Shown piece by piece: positions 1 through 8,533 of a DNA stretch of 62,647 nt. Origin of the DNA: Treponema sp. (GTDB lineage Bacteria; Spirochaetota; Spirochaetia; Treponematales; Treponemataceae). Within the stretch, counting starts at the first letter, position 1. Every line of letters begins with the position of its first letter. Under the pieces are notes generated by a model that was given only the letters and a program-made list of their open reading frames with translations, did no database searches and was not told the origin of the DNA. The stretch covers positions 1-62,647 of the forward strand of contig JAGBIY010000042.1 of assembly GCA_017934745.1 (NCBI GenBank), in the 5' to 3' direction. A program made the translations under genes and the position numbers.

Positions 1-1042
1 GTTGCTTTTTCAAGTCGGCGATTTCCTTGTCCTTCGTGGAAAGCTGGGCCTTCTGCGCGTCGTTCTCCTTCTTGAGGGATTCGCTGAGCACGCCAGACTT
101 CTTGGCGGCCTCGGCCGACGAATTCGCGGCCGCAAGCTGCTTCTTCAAGTCGGCAATCTCCTTCGCCTGGGAATCGGAAGTCTTCTTCAAAGCGTCAAGC
201 TGTTTTGCGGTGTCCGCGCTCGCGCTGGCGCTCTTGTTGGCGGAATCGAGCTGCTTCTTCAGGTCGGCGATTTCTTTTGCCTGCGCGTCCGACGTCTTCT
301 TCAACGCATCGGCCTGCTTTGCCGCAGCCGCACTCGCGCTGGCGTTCTTGTTGGCGGTGTCGAGCTGCTTCTTCAGGTCGGCGATTTCCTTCGCCTGCGC
401 ATCCGACGTCTTCTTTATCGCGTCGAGCTGCTTTGCGGCGTCCGCGTTCGTCTTCGCAACGTCGAGCTGCTTCTTCAAATCGGCAATCTCCTTCGTTTGG
501 GAATCTGTCGTCTTTTTCAACGCCTCTGCGTTCTTTTTCGCGGCGTCCGCGTCTTTCTTGGCTGCGTCGGCCTCTTTTTTCGCGGAATCGGCGAGTTTCT
601 TCTGGTTCTCCGCATCCTTCTTCAACGTCGCAATCTGCTTGTTGAGCTCGGCGGACTCCTTCGTCTTTGCGGCAAGCTCGTTGCTCTTGGTGTCAAGCTG
701 TTTCTTGAGGTTGTCGGCTTCGGCGGTCTTAGCCGCAAGCTGCTTCTTCAAAGACTCGTTCTCTGTGCTGAGGGAAGAAATCTGGCTCTTAAGGTTCTCG
801 ATTTCCTTGTTGAGATTATCGATTTCCTGATTTTTTGCGGCGATTTCAGCCTGCAGAGCGTCAATCTGCGCCTGAAGAGAATCCCTCTCTATCTCAAGAT
901 TCTCGATTTCCACCTTCTGTGCCTCGATGGTCTCCATAAGTTCAGTGACTTTCGCAGTCGATCCGCACGACGCGAGCAAAAGCGAACTGCTCAAAATCAT
1001 CGCTGCAAGAAGTTTGAATGCATGTCTTTTTCTGCAAATCAT
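1..1042 (-). CDS. Coiled-coil lipoprotein, paralog 1 (C-terminus cut by window edge)
   Basis: The reading frame begins at the ATG at 1042-1040 and stays open to base 1, so the C-terminus lies outside the window. The first residues (MICRKRHAFKLL, then a hydrophobic run ending LLLASC) form a lipoprotein signal with the lipobox cysteine near residue 26. The rest is heptad-rich, full of Lys, Glu, Ala and Gln, with the recurring phrase AQAKEIADLKKQLD: a long coiled coil probably anchored to an envelope membrane. The section around bases 130-480 is built from 114-base (38-residue) tandem units. It is a paralog of the next gene (1298-2311); the two share start region, lipobox and AGAGGTT ribosome site. 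Function unknown; a structural or surface-exposed envelope protein is an inference. Confidence 0.75.
   Translation of the reverse strand, partial: MICRKRHAFKLLAAMILSSSLLLASCGSTAKVTELMETIEAQKVEIENLEIERDSLQAQIDALQAEIAAKNQEIDNLNKEIENLKSQISSLSTENESLKKQLAAKTAEADNLKKQLDTKSNELAAKTKESAELNKQIATLKKDAENQKKLADSAKKEADAAKKDADAAKKNAEALKKTTDSQTKEIADLKKQLDVAKTNADAAKQLDAIKKTSDAQAKEIADLKKQLDTANKNASASAAAAKQADALKKTSDAQAKEIADLKKQLDSANKSASASADTAKQLDALKKTSDSQAKEIADLKKQLAAANSSAEAAKKSGVLSESLKKENDAQKAQLSTKDKEIADLKKQ
130..480. repeat. 114-bp tandem repeats inside lipoprotein paralog 1
   Basis: The plus-strand phrase GAGCTGCTTCTTCAGGTCGG recurs with its flanks at a spacing of 114 bases (near 134, 248 and 362) and once more after 102 bases (near 464). 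Each unit encodes 38 residues of coiled coil including AKEIADLKKQL. Units differ by a few bases, so they are diverged but still recombination-prone. The neighbouring paralog has fewer and shorter units. Confidence 0.7.
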
Positions 1043-1206
1043 TTTTCAACCTCTTTTTTTATTTTCTTCAATATTTAAATATTTGAAAGATAACTATTCA
1101 TTATATGCATATTTCCTTTTTTTTCTACCTAGGACAAGCATATACACGGCCTCATGGACGCACATTACTGACACACGCTGCCAAAAAACTCAAAATGTCA
1201 AAATGC

Positions 1207-1264
1207 AAAAAATCCCATCGGGACGGAGCACTTCAACTCTCCAATCTCATCGATGGGATTTTTA
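1207..1264 (-). terminator. Intrinsic terminator after lipoprotein paralog 2
   Basis: AAAATCCCATCG (arm within 1207-1220) pairs with CGATGGGATTTT (1251-1264). Read on the minus strand the stem is followed by a T-run. It lies 34 bases past the stop of the gene ending at 1298 and separates it from paralog 1. Confidence 0.75.
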
Positions 1265-1297
1265 CGGGACCTTTATTGGATTTTTCGACTATCGGCA

Positions 1298-2311
1298 CTA
1301 TTTCGCGTTTTTCACGTTTTTCGCCTTTCCAGACTGCTCGACAAGTTTTCCGTATTCGTCGCGGACGTTCACCACGCTCTTCTCGTAGTCGTTGAGCTTC
1401 TGCCAGAACCAGTACGGAAGCTGCACGATTTTTCCCTCGGAGTCCCACTCGATGCTGACATAGGAGCCTTCGACCTTCGTCACGACGACATGAGGATCCG
1501 ACTCGCTGACGGGGAAGTCCGGGAAGCTCATTTCGGGGAGAGGCTTGGCCTTCCTCAACTCCTCGTATGCGGCCTTGGAGCTGGCCAAATCCTTGTTCGC
1601 GGCATCAAGCTTCTTCTTCAAATCCTCGATTTCCTTGTCCTTGGCTGCCGACTGCGAGTCCCCCTTCTTGACGGACTCGCTCAGTACGCCCGACTTCTGG
1701 GTTGACGAAGAAGATGCGGATGACGTCGCGGCGAGCTGCTTCTTAAGCTCGGCGATTTCCTTCGCCTGCGCGTCCGACGTCTTCTTCAAGGACGCAATTT
1801 CCTTCGCCTGGGAATCGGAAGTCTTCTTCATCGACTCCGCGCTCTTTTTAGCCGTGTCCGCGTCTTTCTTGGCGACCTCGGCATCCTTCTTCAAGGCCGC
1901 TATCTGCTTGTCGAGCTCGGAAGCCTCCTTCGTCTTTGCGGCAAGCTCGTTGCCCTTGGTGTCGAGCTGCTTCTTGAGCGATTCCGACTCGGCCGTCTTG
2001 GATGCAAGCTCCTTTCTCAACGAATCGTTCTCGGACTCTGTCGAAGAAAGCTGCCTGCGAAGGCTCTCCATCTCCTTGTTCAAGGACTCAATCTCCATGT
2101 TCTTGGAATCAATCTCGGCCTGCAGCGAGCTTATCTGGGACTGGAGGGAATCCCTCTCTATCTCAAGATTCTCTATTTCAATTTTCTGGGCATCCACGGT
2201 CTCCTCAAGCTCGGTGAGTTTCGCTGTGGAACCGCACGACGCGAGAGTGAGCGAACCGCCCAAAACCACGCCCGCAAGAATCTTGAGCGCATGTCTTTTT
2301 CTGCAAATCAT
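1298..2311 (-). CDS. Coiled-coil lipoprotein, paralog 2
   Basis: 337 residues. The signal sequence MICRKRHALKILAGVVLG ends in LTLASC (lipobox Cys about residue 26), so a lipidated envelope protein is expected. Residues 30-250 are a Lys/Glu/Ser coiled coil (ELEETVDAQKIEIENLEIER and similar heptads). The last ~80 residues are a more globular tail rich in aromatic residues (MSFPDFPVSESDPHVVVTKV, SVEW-like and PYWFWQKL). The start is supported by AGAGGTT seven bases upstream. It is the tandem duplicate of the gene beginning at 1042 and diverges mainly in the number of coiled-coil units. No enzymatic motif is visible; function unknown. Confidence 0.8.
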   Translation of the reverse strand: MICRKRHALKILAGVVLGGSLTLASCGSTAKLTELEETVDAQKIEIENLEIERDSLQSQISSLQAEIDSKNMEIESLNKEMESLRRQLSSTESENDSLRKELASKTAESESLKKQLDTKGNELAAKTKEASELDKQIAALKKDAEVAKKDADTAKKSAESMKKTSDSQAKEIASLKKTSDAQAKEIAELKKQLAATSSASSSSTQKSGVLSESVKKGDSQSAAKDKEIEDLKKKLDAANKDLASSKAAYEELRKAKPLPEMSFPDFPVSESDPHVVVTKVEGSYVSIEWDSEGKIVQLPYWFWQKLNDYEKSVVNVRDEYGKLVEQSGKAKNVKNAK

Positions 2312-2371
2312 TTTTCAACCTCTTTTTTCATTTTCTTCAATTGCCATTATGCATTTTTCCGTTTTTTTTCG

Positions 2372-5300
2372 CTACAGAAGACTCTCAAGCTTCTCCCGAA
2401 TGAACTCGCTCTTCTCCTTGAGACCGATTTTTCCGGCGATGAGGGAGAATTCGTTCTGCTTCGTCGGGTTGAGCTTGACCTGCTCCGGGTTTGACTGCCA
2501 CATGCGCATGAATTTGTCCACGGGAACGTCCGACGCGCTCCTGAACTTCACGGTCACGGTGCCGCCCTTCTCCTTGAGGGAATCTATCGAAAGCCTCTTC
2601 GCTATTATCCTGATTTCCGCGAGTCCGAGGAGGCTGTGCACCTCGTCTGGAATCGGCCCGAACCTGTCCTCCATCTCGCTGTACAAGCCGTCAAGCTCCG
2701 CCCTCGTCTGCACTGACGCGACTTTCTTGTAAATCTCCATCTTCGTCTGCACGTTCCTGATGTAGGTGTCTGGAAGGAAGCCCGTGTACTCAAGCTCGAT
2801 GAGCACGTCCCTGTCCTCCTTGTAGCCTTCCTTGTTGAGCCTGTTTATCGCCTCCGTCAAAAGCCTGACGTACAAGTCGAATCCGACAGAGTACACATCG
2901 CCGCTCTGGTCCCGTCCGAGAAGGTTTCCGGCTCCGCGGATTTCCATGTCCTTCATCGCGATTTTGAATCCGCTTCCAAGCTCCGTGAAGTCGCTTATCG
3001 CCTGGAGACGCTTCATCGCCACGTCCGAAAGCACCTTGTTCTCCGGGTAGAGAAGGTACGCGAACGCCTTCCTGTCGCTCCGCCCGACGCGCCCTCGGAG
3101 CTGGTAGAGCTGGCTGATTCCGTACATGTCGGCGCGGTCGATGATTATGGTGTTCACGTTCGGTATGTCGATTCCGTTTTCGATTATCGTCGTCGCCACG
3201 AGGACGTGGAAGCCGCCCATCTTGAACCTTCTGAAAATCTCGTCAAGCTCGTCGGCGGACATTTGGCCGTGCGCGTAGTCTATGAGCATTTCCGGGCAGA
3301 GCCGCTCAAGTTTCCTGCAGGTCTCGTTCAGCGTCTCCACACGGTTGTGCAGGTAGAAGACCTGCCCGCCCCTCTCCACCTCAAGCCGTATCGCGCGCGC
3401 GACCTTCTCCTCCGAATATTCGTCCACGAACGTCTCTATCGGCTTCCTCGTCTGCGGAGGCGTCGTCAAAAGGCTCATGTCGCGGATTTTCAGGAGGCTC
3501 ATGTGGAGGGTCCTCGGAATCGGGGTCGCGCTCATCGAAAGGCAGTCTATGCTCGTCCTCATCGCCTTGAGCCTCTCCTTGTCCTTAACCCCGAAACGCT
3601 GCTCCTCGTCTATTATCATCAGCCCCAAGTCGGCGAACACGACATCCTTCTGGATTATCCTGTGGGTGCCGACTAGGATGTCGATTTTTCCGTCCGCCAA
3701 GTCCTTCAGAATCTGCTTCTGCTCTTTCGGGGAGACGAACCTGCTCATGTGCTTTATCGTGACAGGAAAGTTCGAGAACCGTTCCAAACAAGTCTCGTAG
3801 TGCTGCTCGGCCAAAATGGTGGTCGGAGCGAGGAACGCCACCTGCTTCTTGCTGAGAACCGCCTTGAACGCCGCCCTCATCGCAATCTCGGTTTTTCCAT
3901 AGCCGACATCGCCACAGAGGAGCCTGTCCATCGGAACGGGCTTCTCCATGTCCGCCTTGATTTCCTTCGTCACGTTGTACTGGTCTGGCGTGTCCTCGTA
4001 GGGGAACGCCGCGTCGAATTCGGCCTCCAAATCCGGGTACTTGGCGAAAGCGAAACCTCGGCTGATTTTTCTCTTGCTGTAGAGCGCGATGAGTTTGTTC
4101 GCCATCTCCTCCACGGCCTGCTTGACCTTGTTCTTTCTGTTCTCCCAGCTCTTGCTTCCGAGCGTGTCCAGCCTCGGATTGTCGCCGCCGTTTCCGATGT
4201 AGCGCTGCACGAGGTTGAGCTGCTCAAGCGGAACGTAAAGGAATTCCTCGCCGGCGTACTCGATTTTGATGTAGTCCTTCTCCATGAGAGACGTGGATTT
4301 TCTCTGGATTCCCTTGAACTGGCCGATTCCGTAGTTGACGTGGACAACGTAGTCGCCGGGGTTCAACTCCACGAAAGTGTCGATGGCCTCGCTCTTCACG
4401 CGGTGTATGGACTTCGGGGCCTGCTTGCGCCTTCCGAAAATCTCGTTCTCCTGAATCACGAGCGTCTTCGTATCGGGAACGCCGAACCCTGCGGAAATCG
4501 CTTTCGGGAAAATGGCGAGAGGATGGAATGGAAGCCCCCTGGCGGCGTTCTCCTTCGTCTTTTCGGCGGTGGTCTCCGAGTCTTCGGTGTAGTCCCTGAA
4601 AATCTCCTTGATTCGGAGGGCCTGATTTTCGTTGTCGGCGAAGATTTCGATTTTCCAGCCGTCCTTCATGAGACTCTCGAAATGTTCCCTTATGAAGTTG
4701 AAATTTCCGAAGAAACTCTGCGGGGCGGAACATTCGATTTTGAACGCCTCCCCTGCATTTTCTTCTATAATTTGGGTGGAATCCGCCGGGTCTCCAGTCC
4801 CCGCGCCTTCAGCTTCGCCGTCCACAGTGTGCAGCGAATGGAAGAACACGCACTTGTTGCGGTTCCTTGAATTTTCCATCAAGTCGGAAAAGCGAATCAT
4901 CATTCTCGAAGGGGCAAAAACTGGAGACTCTAGCCTCGCTTTCTTGAACATGCCGGAATATTCCCTGTCGAAACTTTCCTGAGAGTTTCCAAGCCTGTCA
5001 TAATCGAAAAAGAACAGCGTGGAATTTTCGCCCACATACTCGATTGGAGAGAATTTCCGCTCCCACAAGACAGGATAGAAAAGTTCCTCGCCTTCAACCT
5101 CCCCTTTTTCCCTCAACTCGGAAAGGATGGAATCTATCTCTTTCTTTGCGGCATCGGTGAAGCCGAGTTCGGACGTTTCGCCCGACAGAATTTTGTCGAA
5201 TTCGCCTTTCAGCCTCTCCAAAAGCTCCTCGTTCCACACGACTTCCTTCATCGGATAGACAAGAAGGGAATCCTTGCTGGACAAAGTTGATTGGCTCTCG

Positions 5301-6049
5301 ACCTTGAATGATTTTATCGAGTCGATAGAATCGAAGTCGAAGTTGATTCTGGTCGGAAATTCCTCGCCCGGAGTGAACACGTCAAGGACCTCGCCCCTGA
5401 GCGTGAATTCTCCAGGAACGCACACCTTCGGAACTTTCGAATATCCAAGAAGGGAGAGCTTTTCTGCGAGGTCAGTCGGCTCGACTTTCTGCATTCGGCG
5501 GAGGGAAAAGACAAGGGACTTGAGGAATTCAGGATTCGGAACCGGGGCGACAAGGGAACGCTGGCTCATCAAGAATACGCGGGGCTTCGTCGAGGCGGAA
5601 AGAATCCTGTGGGAAGACGACATCTCCGCAAGGACGCCCGCCCTCTTTCCAAAAATCGAAGCTCCTTTCGCGACTGTCCGGTACGCGGCCGATGTCCACG
5701 CAGGGAAATCGTAAATCTCCACAGAATCTTCAAGCGCAGTCTCCAAATCGGTCTGGATTTCGCGCAAATCCCGCTCCGACGAAGCGACGACGACGAAATC
5801 AAGCGAAGACGCGTCGAATCCCTGAGTTTCCCTCGAATAACGCCCTGTCGAGTTGTACTGCATCGCGCCCAGAACCTTGCCTCGGACGCTCTCTATTACG
5901 GACGCGACGAAAAAGCCTGCCGAAGAGCCTTGGAAGCCTTCAAGAGAGATTGATTTCGATGAACTCGACGCGACATTTTTCACAATCTCGTCGAATTTTT
6001 TCCAATTGTGAGTGATAGAATTTGAATAATTTGATAATAATGATTTCAT
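2372..6049 (-). CDS. mfd: Transcription-repair coupling factor Mfd
   Basis: Mfd is a DNA translocase that displaces RNA polymerase stalled at lesions and recruits UvrA. The protein is 1225 residues from the ATG at 6049-6047 (MKSLLSNYSNSITHNW), the usual family size. The N-terminal UvrB-like region is followed by the RNA-polymerase interaction domain (around FVELNPGDYVVHVNYGIGQF). The translocase has Walker A GDVGYGKTEIAMRAA, a DEEQ box (IIDEEQRFGV), SATPIPRTLHMSL and the helicase motif LRGRVGRSDRKAFAYLL. A further 66 residues could be added by starting at 6247, but they would run through the divergent promoter region and into the gene at 6120, so I reject them. No clear terminator separates it from lipoprotein paralog 2. 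Confidence 0.97.
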   Translation of the reverse strand: MKSLLSNYSNSITHNWKKFDEIVKNVASSSSKSISLEGFQGSSAGFFVASVIESVRGKVLGAMQYNSTGRYSRETQGFDASSLDFVVVASSERDLREIQTDLETALEDSVEIYDFPAWTSAAYRTVAKGASIFGKRAGVLAEMSSSHRILSASTKPRVFLMSQRSLVAPVPNPEFLKSLVFSLRRMQKVEPTDLAEKLSLLGYSKVPKVCVPGEFTLRGEVLDVFTPGEEFPTRINFDFDSIDSIKSFKVESQSTLSSKDSLLVYPMKEVVWNEELLERLKGEFDKILSGETSELGFTDAAKKEIDSILSELREKGEVEGEELFYPVLWERKFSPIEYVGENSTLFFFDYDRLGNSQESFDREYSGMFKKARLESPVFAPSRMMIRFSDLMENSRNRNKCVFFHSLHTVDGEAEGAGTGDPADSTQIIEENAGEAFKIECSAPQSFFGNFNFIREHFESLMKDGWKIEIFADNENQALRIKEIFRDYTEDSETTAEKTKENAARGLPFHPLAIFPKAISAGFGVPDTKTLVIQENEIFGRRKQAPKSIHRVKSEAIDTFVELNPGDYVVHVNYGIGQFKGIQRKSTSLMEKDYIKIEYAGEEFLYVPLEQLNLVQRYIGNGGDNPRLDTLGSKSWENRKNKVKQAVEEMANKLIALYSKRKISRGFAFAKYPDLEAEFDAAFPYEDTPDQYNVTKEIKADMEKPVPMDRLLCGDVGYGKTEIAMRAAFKAVLSKKQVAFLAPTTILAEQHYETCLERFSNFPVTIKHMSRFVSPKEQKQILKDLADGKIDILVGTHRIIQKDVVFADLGLMIIDEEQRFGVKDKERLKAMRTSIDCLSMSATPIPRTLHMSLLKIRDMSLLTTPPQTRKPIETFVDEYSEEKVARAIRLEVERGGQVFYLHNRVETLNETCRKLERLCPEMLIDYAHGQMSADELDEIFRRFKMGGFHVLVATTIIENGIDIPNVNTIIIDRADMYGISQLYQLRGRVGRSDRKAFAYLLYPENKVLSDVAMKRLQAISDFTELGSGFKIAMKDMEIRGAGNLLGRDQSGDVYSVGFDLYVRLLTEAINRLNKEGYKEDRDVLIELEYTGFLPDTYIRNVQTKMEIYKKVASVQTRAELDGLYSEMEDRFGPIPDEVHSLLGLAEIRIIAKRLSIDSLKEKGGTVTVKFRSASDVPVDKFMRMWQSNPEQVKLNPTKQNEFSLIAGKIGLKEKSEFIREKLESLL

Positions 6050-6072
6050 AAATATTTCCGATAATTGTATAT

Positions 6073-6106
6073 AAGGGTTCGAATAATCACTATTAAAAGA
6101 ACCCTT
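6073..6106 (+). promoter_or_regulatory. Inverted repeat in the 5' leader of the 6120 gene
   Basis: AAGGGTTC (6073-6080) and GAACCCTT (6099-6106) form an 8-bp perfect stem with an 18-base loop, ending two bases before the GGGAG ribosome site. It could be an RNA hairpin affecting initiation at the TTG start, or a repressor operator in the mfd/6120 divergent region. There is no T-run, so it is not a terminator. Confidence 0.45.
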
Positions 6107-6119
6107 TGGGAGAACAATT

Positions 6120-7094
6120 TTGAAACGAGTTTTAGTCGCAATTATATCTTCTTTGGCGTTATTTGCACAGTTTGCAACAGCAGAACAGCAATCAAGCCAG
6201 GATTTCTCAAAAGCAGCAGTTGTAATCAAGACTTTCGACAGAACCATGTACTATCCGAACACGGCGTCGAACAACCCTATCAACGTGACAGTCTCCATAA
6301 CCAACAACGGCTCCGACACGTTGAGGTTCAAGCTTGCGGATGAAAGAATGTTCAGTCTCGACTTCAGCGCGAACGACATCAAGAACACGAAAGTCAAGCC
6401 GACGCAGTACCTCACAGAACGCCGCTCATCAAAAAATTCAATCTACTACAGGGACATAACGATAGAATCAGGAGAGACGTATTCATTCGTGGAGAACGTG
6501 AAGAACTACATCGACTTCGAGACTCCATCAATCTACTACCTCCAGCTCGACTTCTATCCAGACCTCTACAAGTCAAAGAACGTGAAGATAACGTCGAACA
6601 GGCTCAGCCTCGACATCAGGCCGGCTCCGATAGTTTCTACGGCAAGCGCGCTTCCAGTCGAGAACGAGACTGAATCGGTGCTAAAACCGGAAGCGATTTC
6701 ACCGGACAAGGTTGTGGAGCAGACAATCATCGCGCGCCAGAAATCACTTTGGAACCAGTTCTTCCTTTATATGGACCTTGAGGAGATGCTCAAGAGGAAT
6801 AGCGAGACCGCAAGAAGATACAGAAACGCGGGAGCCGATGAAAGAAGAAGAATGCTCGACGCATACAAAGCCGACTTGATGCAGGAGAAAATCGACCACG
6901 ATGTCGTTACCCGCCCTTCAAAATTCGTAATCGAAAAGACGGCTTATTCACAGACTGACGGAACCGTCACAGTGAAGGAGTGGTTCAAATACCCGAACTT
7001 CACAGAAGTCAAGCGTTATGTGTACAACATCCGCCAGAGGGACGGAATCTGGCAAATCTACAACTACACAGTGACGAACATCGGAACAGAGTAG
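6120..7094 (+). CDS. Exported protein of unknown function
   Basis: 324 residues from a TTG codon placed seven bases after GGGAG; no in-frame ATG lies nearby. MKRVLVAIISSLALFAQFATA is a good Sec signal peptide with an AxA cleavage site before EQQSS. Residues about 35-160 look like an immunoglobulin-type beta domain: alternating hydrophobic strands with INVTVSITNNGSDTLRFKL, a common signature of extracellular beta sandwiches. Residues 200-320 are a helical stretch (QFFLYMDLEEMLKRNSETA) and a small mixed domain ending in IWQIYNYTVTNIGTE. First gene of a three-gene cluster with 7127 and 7918. Likely periplasmic or outer-envelope; no known family assigned. Confidence 0.75.
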   Translation: MKRVLVAIISSLALFAQFATAEQQSSQDFSKAAVVIKTFDRTMYYPNTASNNPINVTVSITNNGSDTLRFKLADERMFSLDFSANDIKNTKVKPTQYLTERRSSKNSIYYRDITIESGETYSFVENVKNYIDFETPSIYYLQLDFYPDLYKSKNVKITSNRLSLDIRPAPIVSTASALPVENETESVLKPEAISPDKVVEQTIIARQKSLWNQFFLYMDLEEMLKRNSETARRYRNAGADERRRMLDAYKADLMQEKIDHDVVTRPSKFVIEKTAYSQTDGTVTVKEWFKYPNFTEVKRYVYNIRQRDGIWQIYNYTVTNIGTE

Positions 7095-7126
7095 AAAAAG
7101 CGAAAACGGAAAAAGAGTGGATAAAA

Positions 7127-7921
7127 ATGAAAGCGCTTGTTATTGCTGACAATGAAAAGGTAATCAAAAGAATCAACTCGACTCTTGAGTCATTCGGGTA
7201 CGACACTATTGTCTATCGGTGGCTTCTGAAAGCGTTGGACAATATCGAAGAAATATCGCCTCACCTCATAGTCATAAGCACTGAAGATTATCCACGCCAT
7301 TGGAAGACGTTGACGCAGTTTGCCGAATGGACACAGAACGCGGAAAACCAAGACGCCGCCGATTCGTTCGACGTGATTCAGTTTCCGCAGGTCATTCTCA
7401 TGGTCGGCGACAACTTTTCAGCCGAGGAAGAGGACAAAGCGAAGACACTTCGCGTTGTCGGAACATTCAAAAAAGTCGACGAAGACGGCGAGGATGGAAA
7501 CTATTCAAAACTTGGAGCAATTCTCGATTCACTTTCAAAAAAATTCGGGACGATAGAGAAAAAAGAGGACGACACGCCTCTGTCATTCAACGAACCGGTG
7601 CTGTCTCCAACAGAGCAGTCCGAGACGGAATCCAACGAGGAAGAGTCCGGCGTGACGGTCCCCTGCTCTTTCGTGTTCACGAATCCGATAACGCTTTCTC
7701 TCGTCTATGGGACAGCCAGGAATTTCAATGGAAAGACACTGGAATTCACTCCTGACATTCCGGATTTCGCAAAGACGCTTTCGGAAGGAACGACAATCAA
7801 TTCAGCGTCATTGAGAATCACGAGCGACGACGAGCATCCTGCCACGGAATCGATAAAGTCGGTTACGGCAAGCGTCGTCTCAAAAGATTCTGACAAACTC
7901 GTCATAAAAATCACAGCATGA
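7127..7921 (+). CDS. Receiver-like protein with beta-rich C-terminal domain
   Basis: 264 residues from the ATG at 7127; an in-frame upstream extension would overlap the previous gene by over 100 bases and is unlikely. Residues 1-125 have the alternating pattern of a response-regulator receiver (MKALVIADNEKVIKRINSTL; HLIVISTEDYPRHWK), but the acidic pocket and the phospho-acceptor Asp are not where they should be: the strand-3 end reads VISTED. A 60-residue Glu/Ser/Pro linker follows, then a beta-rich domain (residues ~180-264) that could be PilZ-like but lacks the RxxxR motif. Its stop overlaps the start of the next gene by four bases (ATGA), so they are translationally coupled. Probably cytoplasmic and regulatory; function unknown. 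Confidence 0.65.
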   Translation: MKALVIADNEKVIKRINSTLESFGYDTIVYRWLLKALDNIEEISPHLIVISTEDYPRHWKTLTQFAEWTQNAENQDAADSFDVIQFPQVILMVGDNFSAEEEDKAKTLRVVGTFKKVDEDGEDGNYSKLGAILDSLSKKFGTIEKKEDDTPLSFNEPVLSPTEQSETESNEEESGVTVPCSFVFTNPITLSLVYGTARNFNGKTLEFTPDIPDFAKTLSEGTTINSASLRITSDDEHPATESIKSVTASVVSKDSDKLVIKITA

Positions 7922-8301
7922 ACATGAAGAACAAAAACGCAAAATTCTTTTGCGAAAGCTGCGGCTCGGAAGTTCCCGGAAATTCAAAATTCTGCCCCAC
8001 TTGCGGGCGTTTTTTTGCGTCTGTCAGGTGTCCCGTCTGCGGAGAGACAGGCTCGAACGACAAATTCAAGAACGGCTGCCCGAACTGCGGCTATTCCGTG
8101 TCTGGAGCCAAAAACAGAAAAATCAAAGGGAAAAACAATAAACGCCTCTCCCGGCGCGCAAGAAGAAAGCTGGCCGCGGCCATAGACGCAAAGAACGGTC
8201 GAATCGATGGCTCGCTACCTGCGTGGTCATATTTCCTTATTTTTTCAGTTCTCGCACTTTTCATCGCCGGAGTCTATTTCTATCTGAAAACAGCCCGCTG
8301 A
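7918..8301 (+). CDS. Double zinc-ribbon protein with one C-terminal membrane segment
   Basis: 127 residues. Two zinc-ribbon units are visible: CESCG with CPTCG, then CPVCG with CPNCG, i.e. eight cysteines in four CxxC knuckles, within residues 12-62. A Lys/Arg-rich stretch follows (KNNKRLSRRARRKLAAAI), then a hydrophobic helix (SYFLIFSVLALFIAGVYFYL) leaving only a few residues outside. By the positive-inside rule the zinc ribbons face the cytoplasm. Such proteins are common but their roles are mostly unknown. Coupled to the receiver-like gene by a four-base overlap. Confidence 0.75.
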   Translation: MNMKNKNAKFFCESCGSEVPGNSKFCPTCGRFFASVRCPVCGETGSNDKFKNGCPNCGYSVSGAKNRKIKGKNNKRLSRRARRKLAAAIDAKNGRIDGSLPAWSYFLIFSVLALFIAGVYFYLKTAR

Positions 8302-8335
8302 CTCACCTCAATCATGCGGCAAAAAACTGCAGGAC

Positions 8336-8390
8336 AAAAAAAAGCACCATCGGAAGCGATTGAATGAATCAAATCCGATGGTGCTTTTTT
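8336..8390. terminator. Bidirectional intrinsic terminator
   Basis: AAAGCACCATCGGA (8341-8354) pairs with TCCGATGGTGCTTT (8374-8387), with A-run on the left and T-run on the right. It ends the plus-strand cluster 6120-8301 and the minus-strand tRNA-Leu. Confidence 0.85.
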
Positions 8391-8398
8391 ATTGATTT

Positions 8399-8482
8399 TA
8401 CCCGAGATGGGGGTCGAACCCACACTCCATTGCTGGAACTAGGACCTGAACCTAGCGCGTCTGCCAATTCCGCCACCCGGGC
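8399..8482 (-). tRNA. tRNA-Leu (anticodon CAG)
   Basis: On the minus strand the 84-nt sequence starts GCCCGGGTGGCGGAATTGGC and ends with a CTCGGGT acceptor arm plus discriminator A. The anticodon stem CTAGG/CCTAG holds loop TTCAGGT, anticodon CAG, reading CUG. A long variable arm and a GGTTCGACCC T-arm fit tRNA-Leu. CCA is not encoded. Confidence 0.95.
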
Positions 8483-8533
8483 AAATGGAATGTTTTTATT
8501 ATAGCAAACATTCCATCATAAAGTCAACAGTTT

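Noticed and set aside
1..1042. Possible CRISPR or VNTR outside genes
   Set aside because: The 114-base units are in frame inside a coding sequence with a signal peptide.
1545..2732. 395-codon open frame on the plus strand opposite the lipoprotein and mfd 3' end
   Set aside because: It is antisense to genuine coding sequence, is Ser/Phe-rich from reversed codons, and has no ribosome site or family features.
3749..4870. 373-codon plus-strand frame opposite mfd
   Set aside because: Mirror of the conserved Mfd frame; high Arg/Leu/Val composition typical of antisense frames.
6050..6247. 66-residue N-terminal extension of Mfd
   Set aside because: It overlaps the divergent gene at 6120 including its signal peptide, and family length fits the start at 6049.
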